Positions 43,278 to 46,706 of a stretch of DNA of 46,706 nt are shown here, one piece after another. Every line of letters starts with the position of its first letter. The first letter of the stretch is position 1. The translations under genes and the position numbers were made by a program. Below the pieces are notes generated by a model. The model did not search any database and was not told where the DNA came from. It saw only the letters and a list, made by a program, of their open reading frames with translations. The stretch covers positions 1-46,706 of the forward strand of contig JAIOPV010000220.1 in assembly GCA_021413735.1 (NCBI GenBank), given 5' to 3'. This stretch comes from Planctomycetota bacterium. GTDB lineage: Bacteria > Planctomycetota > Planctomycetia > Gemmatales > Gemmataceae.

Positions 43278-45068
43278 TCACGAGATTTCTTCGAGTTCCG
43301 CCTGCAACTCAACCCATCGTTCCTCGGCTGGGTCGAGTTGCTCCGTCAGAGCTTGAACCTCGTTGTGCAATCGAAGGGCTTCCTTCGCGTCGCTCGACTT
43401 CATCAATTGCGCGTTCGCCGCTCGTTTCTGCTCGTCGAGCAAGGCGATATTCTTCTCAAGCGTCTTGAGTTCCTTGCGGATCTCCTTCTCCGTTCGACGC
43501 GGCCCCCGCACCACGGCCTTCGTCGCGTACTTCACCTCATCAGGCAGTTTCACGCGGGTCGAAGCCAACTCACGCTCGCCAGCCTCGATCTCTTTGTTGA
43601 CGCGGTAGACGTAGTCTTCGTACTTGCCGTTATAGTTGTTCACGCCACCGTCGCGTACCTCGATAATGCAGGTTGCGACTCGGGCCGTGAAGTGCCGATC
43701 GTGGCTCGTGAAGATCACCGACCCCTGATACGCCAACAGAGCATCGACCAATGCATCCACGGTATCGACGTCCAGGTGGTTACCTGGTTCGTCGAGAATC
43801 AGGATGTTGTAATCGCTGAGCAGCAACCCCGCGAGGCAGAGCCGAGCACGCTCGCCCCCGGACAGCACCGAAACCGGCTTCTTCACGTCCGAGCCGCGAA
43901 ACAACAGCGACCCCGCGACCTCAAGAATTTCCTGCTCTTTCTTGCCGAACGCAGCCTGCTCGCGAAGGTGATCGATGACCGTTTTCTTTTCGTTCAGGCT
44001 CGTGTAGACGTGCTGAGCATACACGCCGATCTTGCAGCCGTGCCCCCATTTGATTTCGCCCGCCAACGGCTTCAGCGAATCAACCAATGTCCGCAGAAAC
44101 GTCGTCTTGCCCTGGCCGTTATCGCCGACGACCGCTGCCCGCGAGCCATGTTCGATCTCAAGCTGCACGTTCGACGCGATCTGCCGCTCGGGGTAACCGA
44201 TGGCGAGATCCTTGCATCGCAACGCGGTTCCCTTGCGAGGCTCGACGCGCGGAGCGCGAATCGTGGGGACTGGTTCGTCGCCGGTGATCTCCACCATTTC
44301 GAGCTTTTCGAGAGCCTTGGCCTTCGACTGAGCGAGTCCCGCAGTCGCGGCCCGTGCCTTATTCCGTGCGATGAAGTCCTCAAGGTGTTTCCGCTTGGCG
44401 AGAATCGCTGCGTTCGACCGCTCTTCCCGCTCGCGGTTTTCCTTCTGGAACACCAGAAACGCATCAACCTTACCGGGGAAAGACGTGAGTTTCCCACGCG
44501 ACAGGTTGAGCGTGTGGGTACAGGTCGCGTTGAGGAATGTGCGGTCGTGCGACACGATCAGACACGCGGCGCGGAAGTTCCGGAGGAAGTGTTCCAGCAG
44601 AATCTGCGTTCGCAGGTCGAGGAAGTTTGTTGGTTCGTCGAGAACGAGCAAGTTCGGGTCGTGGAGCAGCAACGCGGCGAGTTTGAGTCGCGTCTGCCAG
44701 CCACCGGAGAGCTTCGCGATGGGACCATCGAGGTACGCCCCCTTGATTTCGAACTGCCCGGCGACTTCGCCGCATTTCCAGTCGGGCTGTTCGCTGTCAC
44801 GCATCAAGAATTCGAGCGACGTTTCGCCCGGAAGAAACGGATCGTGTTGCCGCAGGTAGCCAAGCCGCAAACTCGGATGACGTGAGACTTCTCCGCTATC
44901 GAGTTCTTCTTCGCCGAGGAGAATGCGAAGCAGCGTGCTCTTCCCGGCACCGTTTCGACCGATGAATCCGACCTTCACGTTATCGCTGATGGTGACTTCT
45001 GCACCGTCGAGGAGAACCTGGTCGCCATAATGTTTGTGGGCTTTCGTGAGTTGTAGCAGGCTGGCCAT
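43278..45068 (-). CDS. ABC-F family ATPase (Uup-like)
   Basis: The 596-residue soluble ATPase has two nucleotide-binding domains: Walker A GRNGAGKSTLLRILLG (about residues 36), signature LSGGWQTRLKLAALLL, Walker B LLVLDEPTNFLD; and GDNGQGKTTFLRTLV (about 339), LSGGERARLCLAGLLL and ILILDEPGNHLD. A linker helix with EKLEMVEI lies between them. A C-terminal coiled coil (about 510-596, EKEIRKELKTLEKNIALLDE) points to the Uup/YdiF side of the family, which acts on ribosomes or DNA structures. No membrane domain. ATG at 45068 has AGAGGA upstream. The second Walker A is unusual in reading NGQGKTT. Confidence 0.93.
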   Translation of the reverse strand: MASLLQLTKAHKHYGDQVLLDGAEVTISDNVKVGFIGRNGAGKSTLLRILLGEEELDSGEVSRHPSLRLGYLRQHDPFLPGETSLEFLMRDSEQPDWKCGEVAGQFEIKGAYLDGPIAKLSGGWQTRLKLAALLLHDPNLLVLDEPTNFLDLRTQILLEHFLRNFRAACLIVSHDRTFLNATCTHTLNLSRGKLTSFPGKVDAFLVFQKENREREERSNAAILAKRKHLEDFIARNKARAATAGLAQSKAKALEKLEMVEITGDEPVPTIRAPRVEPRKGTALRCKDLAIGYPERQIASNVQLEIEHGSRAAVVGDNGQGKTTFLRTLVDSLKPLAGEIKWGHGCKIGVYAQHVYTSLNEKKTVIDHLREQAAFGKKEQEILEVAGSLLFRGSDVKKPVSVLSGGERARLCLAGLLLSDYNILILDEPGNHLDVDTVDALVDALLAYQGSVIFTSHDRHFTARVATCIIEVRDGGVNNYNGKYEDYVYRVNKEIEAGERELASTRVKLPDEVKYATKAVVRGPRRTEKEIRKELKTLEKNIALLDEQKRAANAQLMKSSDAKEALRLHNEVQALTEQLDPAEERWVELQAELEEIS

Positions 45069-45227
45069 CGCGAACAAAATCCTCTGGGAAGCGTGTGTGA
45101 GTGGTCATTGTAGTGGTGGCGTTGTGTCTTTCTCACTAAGTTTTGCCGAAGATGCGACCGTCGGTTGTGGTTTGCCTTGTGGGAAGGCAATTGTGGGAAA
45201 ACGTGAGGAAGAAATTCGTGGTCGTTC

Positions 45228-45257
45228 TTGCCCGTTGGGTGGGGTGGGGTGTATAGT
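45228..45257 (+). promoter_or_regulatory. Possible sigma-70-type promoter of tatA
   Basis: TTGCCC (45228-45233) and TATAGT (45252-45257) are 18 bp apart, about 100 bp before the tatA ATG. A short hairpin (TTGCCTT..AAGGCAA) lies just upstream at 45172-45190. Match to consensus is only fair, so this is tentative. Confidence 0.3.
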
Positions 45258-45359
45258 CAATAGAAGCTTGCAAGCCCTCACTTTTCGGTTGGGGTTACCT
45301 TCAACCTCCTCCGCCTGTGTTTCGGACCATCCCGTACCATTTGACGAGGAGGATTAGCA

Positions 45360-45638
45360 ATGTTTGGACTTGGCGGGCAAGAACTGCTGTTATTGGTCGT
45401 GCTGGGTGTGCTTCTCTTCGGCCGAAAGCTCCCCGAAGTTGGTCGCTCGCTTGGGAAGACCGCGGTTGAATTCCGCAAGGGTTTGAAGGGTTTGGAAGAC
45501 GAGGTGAGCGAATCGTCGAGCCCTCGGGCGGCTCTTGATCCGGAACCTGTGAAGGCTCCGCAGCGAGTAACCCCTTCCACCCCGAAACCGACTTTCGACG
45601 ACGCGCCGGCTGCACCGAGCGTTCCCCCGAAGGTGTGA
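45360..45638 (+). CDS. tatA: Sec-independent protein translocase TatA/E
   Basis: The 92-residue protein has the TatA layout: a short N-terminal membrane helix (GGQELLLLVVLGVLLFG, residues 5-21), the hinge with KLPEVGRSLG, then an amphipathic helix (KTAVEFRKGLKGLEDEVSE, about 33-51) and a Pro-rich tail (PKPTFDDAPAAPSVPPKV). It forms the pore-lining part of the twin-arginine system, which exports folded proteins such as the sulfite-oxidase-like enzyme encoded at 15715. The start has GGAGGA 8 bp upstream. No tatB or tatC nearby. A hairpin follows at 45692-45711. Confidence 0.93.
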   Translation: MFGLGGQELLLLVVLGVLLFGRKLPEVGRSLGKTAVEFRKGLKGLEDEVSESSSPRAALDPEPVKAPQRVTPSTPKPTFDDAPAAPSVPPKV

Positions 45639-45691
45639 TTGCTTCTGCGTGAACTCCAAGAGGACGTTGGCTCTCCGATTAACGAAGATCT

Positions 45692-45711
45692 GGCCCGTAC
45701 CTTCGCGGGCC
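45692..45711 (+). terminator. Hairpin after tatA
   Basis: GGCCCG (45692-45697) pairs with CGGGCC (45706-45711) around an 8-nt loop. No U-run directly follows (AAAACATTCGGTTTT comes next), so it is a weak terminator candidate just ahead of the tRNA. Confidence 0.4.
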
Positions 45712-45726
45712 AAAACATTCGGTTTT

Positions 45727-45798
45727 GGGCGATTAACTCAGTGGTAGAGTGCGTTCTTCACACGGACGAAGTCACAGGTTCAAATCCTGTATCGCCCA
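45727..45798 (+). tRNA. tRNA-Val (anticodon CAC)
   Basis: A full cloverleaf can be drawn in 72 nt. The acceptor GGGCGAT pairs with ATCGCCC. The D arm is ACTC/GAGT with loop AGTGGTA. The anticodon arm CGTTC/GGACG has loop TTCACAC (anticodon CAC, codon GUG). The variable loop has five bases, and the T arm ACAGG/CCTGT has loop TTCAAAT. The discriminator is A at 45798; CCA is not encoded. A tyrosine recombinase gene follows downstream, so the 3' half may serve as an integration target. Confidence 0.95.
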
Positions 45799-45874
45799 CT
45801 CTAAGTAAGTCCTTCGACCATAGCAACTTACGCTAACCTCCGGGCGGTCCGGAGTGCGGTCTGAGAAACAGGCG

Positions 45875-45895
45875 ATTTCCGTAATTTACGGAAAT
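45875..45895. promoter_or_regulatory. Perfect 21-bp palindrome upstream of the recombinase
   Basis: ATTTCCGTAA and TTACGGAAAT surround a single T, 22 bp before the recombinase ATG. Its size and place fit an operator for a dimeric regulator, or a recombinase arm-type site. No similar site was seen elsewhere in the window. Confidence 0.55.
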
Positions 45896-45917
45896 ACACC
45901 TACTTTCAGTCGCACTC

Positions 45918-46706
45918 ATGCCCAAAAACACCACTCCCCAACTCTGTCGCCACCGGACCCTTGAACGGGGGCACGTCACCCTCAACGGGCGGGAACATTA
46001 CCTCGGTGACTGGCCAAAACGGAATGGCCGAACGCCGCCGCTTGACGTTCGGCAGCGATATGACGACCTCATCTCCACTTGGCTCGCCAACGGCCGTCAG
46101 CTTCCTGACGACCGACCCCCTCTGACGATCAACGAGGTCATCCTCGCCTACCTGGAGTGGGCGAAACTGCACTACGTCCCAAAGCGGAAGAAGGACGATC
46201 AAAACAGATTCATCCGCTCTGCCGTCCGCGTTGTCCGAGAGCTCTTCGGCAGAACACCTGCTGCCGAGTTCGGGCCGAAGAAACTGCGTGCTGTTCAGCA
46301 AGCCATGATCGAACGGGGTTGGTGTCGGAGTACCCTCAACGCCCAGGTCGATCGCGTCCGCCGGATGTTCAAGTGGGCTGTGACGGAGGAAATGATCTCG
46401 GGGAACGTCTACCACGCTCTCCGGGCTGTCGAGGGCGTTCGACGAGGGACCCCCGGAGTTCGCGAACCCGAGCCTGTTCATCCCATCGCCGCCGATGTTG
46501 TCGAAGCCACGATCCTCCATCTCAACCCGACTCTTCGGGCGATGGTGCGGGTACAGTTGCTCACAGGTATGAGGCCCGGAGAAGTGTGCCAACTTCGAGC
46601 AAGCGATATCGAGACTGACGGGGCAAGTGGGATGTGGATGTTCCGCCCCAAACAACACAAGACTCAGCACCACGGCCGAGACCGAGTGGTCCTCATCGGG
46701 CCACAA
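45918..46706 (+). CDS. Tyrosine recombinase (phage-integrase family), N-terminal part
   Basis: An open frame of 263 codons runs from ATG at 45918 off the right edge. The product starts MPKNTTPQLCRHRTL, with a short N-terminal region (GREHYLGDW) as in arm-binding domains. A helical core-binding region follows (about residues 70-165, including INEVILAYLEWAKLHY and LNAQVDRVRRMFKWAV). The start of the catalytic domain has LLTGMRPGEVCQLRASDIE, with the first catalytic Arg at about 219. The remaining catalytic residues (Lys, HxxR, Tyr) lie beyond the window. Together with the tRNA-Val 120 bp upstream this fits the integrase of an integrated genomic island. A long minus-strand frame in the same interval is its shadow. 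Confidence 0.85.
   Translation, partial: MPKNTTPQLCRHRTLERGHVTLNGREHYLGDWPKRNGRTPPLDVRQRYDDLISTWLANGRQLPDDRPPLTINEVILAYLEWAKLHYVPKRKKDDQNRFIRSAVRVVRELFGRTPAAEFGPKKLRAVQQAMIERGWCRSTLNAQVDRVRRMFKWAVTEEMISGNVYHALRAVEGVRRGTPGVREPEPVHPIAADVVEATILHLNPTLRAMVRVQLLTGMRPGEVCQLRASDIETDGASGMWMFRPKQHKTQHHGRDRVVLIGPQ

Noticed and set aside
43338..44885. A 515-codon plus-strand frame opposite the ABC-F gene
   Set aside because: It is the shadow of the ABC-F coding strand, which has all Walker and signature motifs.
45906..46706. A long minus-strand open frame at the right edge
   Set aside because: The plus-strand frame in the same interval has clear tyrosine-recombinase motifs; the minus frame has none.

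Overview
The window looks like a chromosomal segment of a Gemmataceae-type planctomycete. The support is its high-GC coding, a DUF1559 prepilin-like protein with an H-X9-DG tail paired with a small carboxypeptidase-regulatory-like lipoprotein, several very large secreted or envelope proteins without obvious homologues, a class II terpene cyclase, a full-length Kdo/LPS-export locus, and many GC-rich palindromic repeats. This assignment comes from gene content only. About 35 protein genes, one tRNA and at least five dispersed repeat families can be supported.

Left part (1-9.1 kb): a gene end, then a lipoyl-carrier (GcvH-like) gene, an 8-Cys ferredoxin-like gene, a small antitoxin-like gene, a squalene-hopene-cyclase-type gene (DxDD motif), a convergent ThuA-like gene, a DUF116-polyprenyl synthase fusion, a chorismate-lyase-like gene and an HGSNAT-like acyltransferase. 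Read together, this suggests terpenoid or prenyl-lipid chemistry assisted by a lipoyl protein and an Fe-S protein; that is inference. Middle (9.2-24.9 kb): a 2124-aa exported protein, a Tat-exported sulfite-oxidase-like enzyme, a glycerophosphodiesterase, a UPF1-like helicase with a DbpA-type RNA-binding domain, then a minus-strand run dapF, lysophospholipid acyltransferase, GT87, Nif3-like and a small secreted protein. 25-31 kb: a SWIM zinc-finger protein, an HtrA-type protease translationally coupled to a degenerate receiver protein, an OFA-type MFS transporter and pgm.

31-38 kb: the DUF1559/lipoprotein pair, then the minus-strand operon kdsD-kdsC-(1214-aa LptC/LptA-like protein). This keeps the gene order of the enterobacterial kdsD-kdsC-lptC-lptA locus, with one giant protein at the lptC-lptA position. 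Inverted copies of a roughly 180-bp repeat carrying GGAACC boxes 20-21 bp apart lie on either side of this operon. 38-45 kb: an Old-Yellow-Enzyme-family reductase, a DUF413-like protein, a BON-domain secreted protein, a DinG-like helicase missing one Fe-S cysteine, a small HTH-like protein, an ABC-F ATPase and tatA.

Right edge: tRNA-Val(CAC) followed 120 bp later by a plus-strand tyrosine recombinase that runs off the window, with a perfect 21-bp palindrome just upstream. This looks like the left end of an element integrated at the tRNA. A recurrent theme is that repeat elements have entered genes: one lies in frame in the cyclase, one in frame in the helicase, and two others supply the C-terminal tails of three small proteins.
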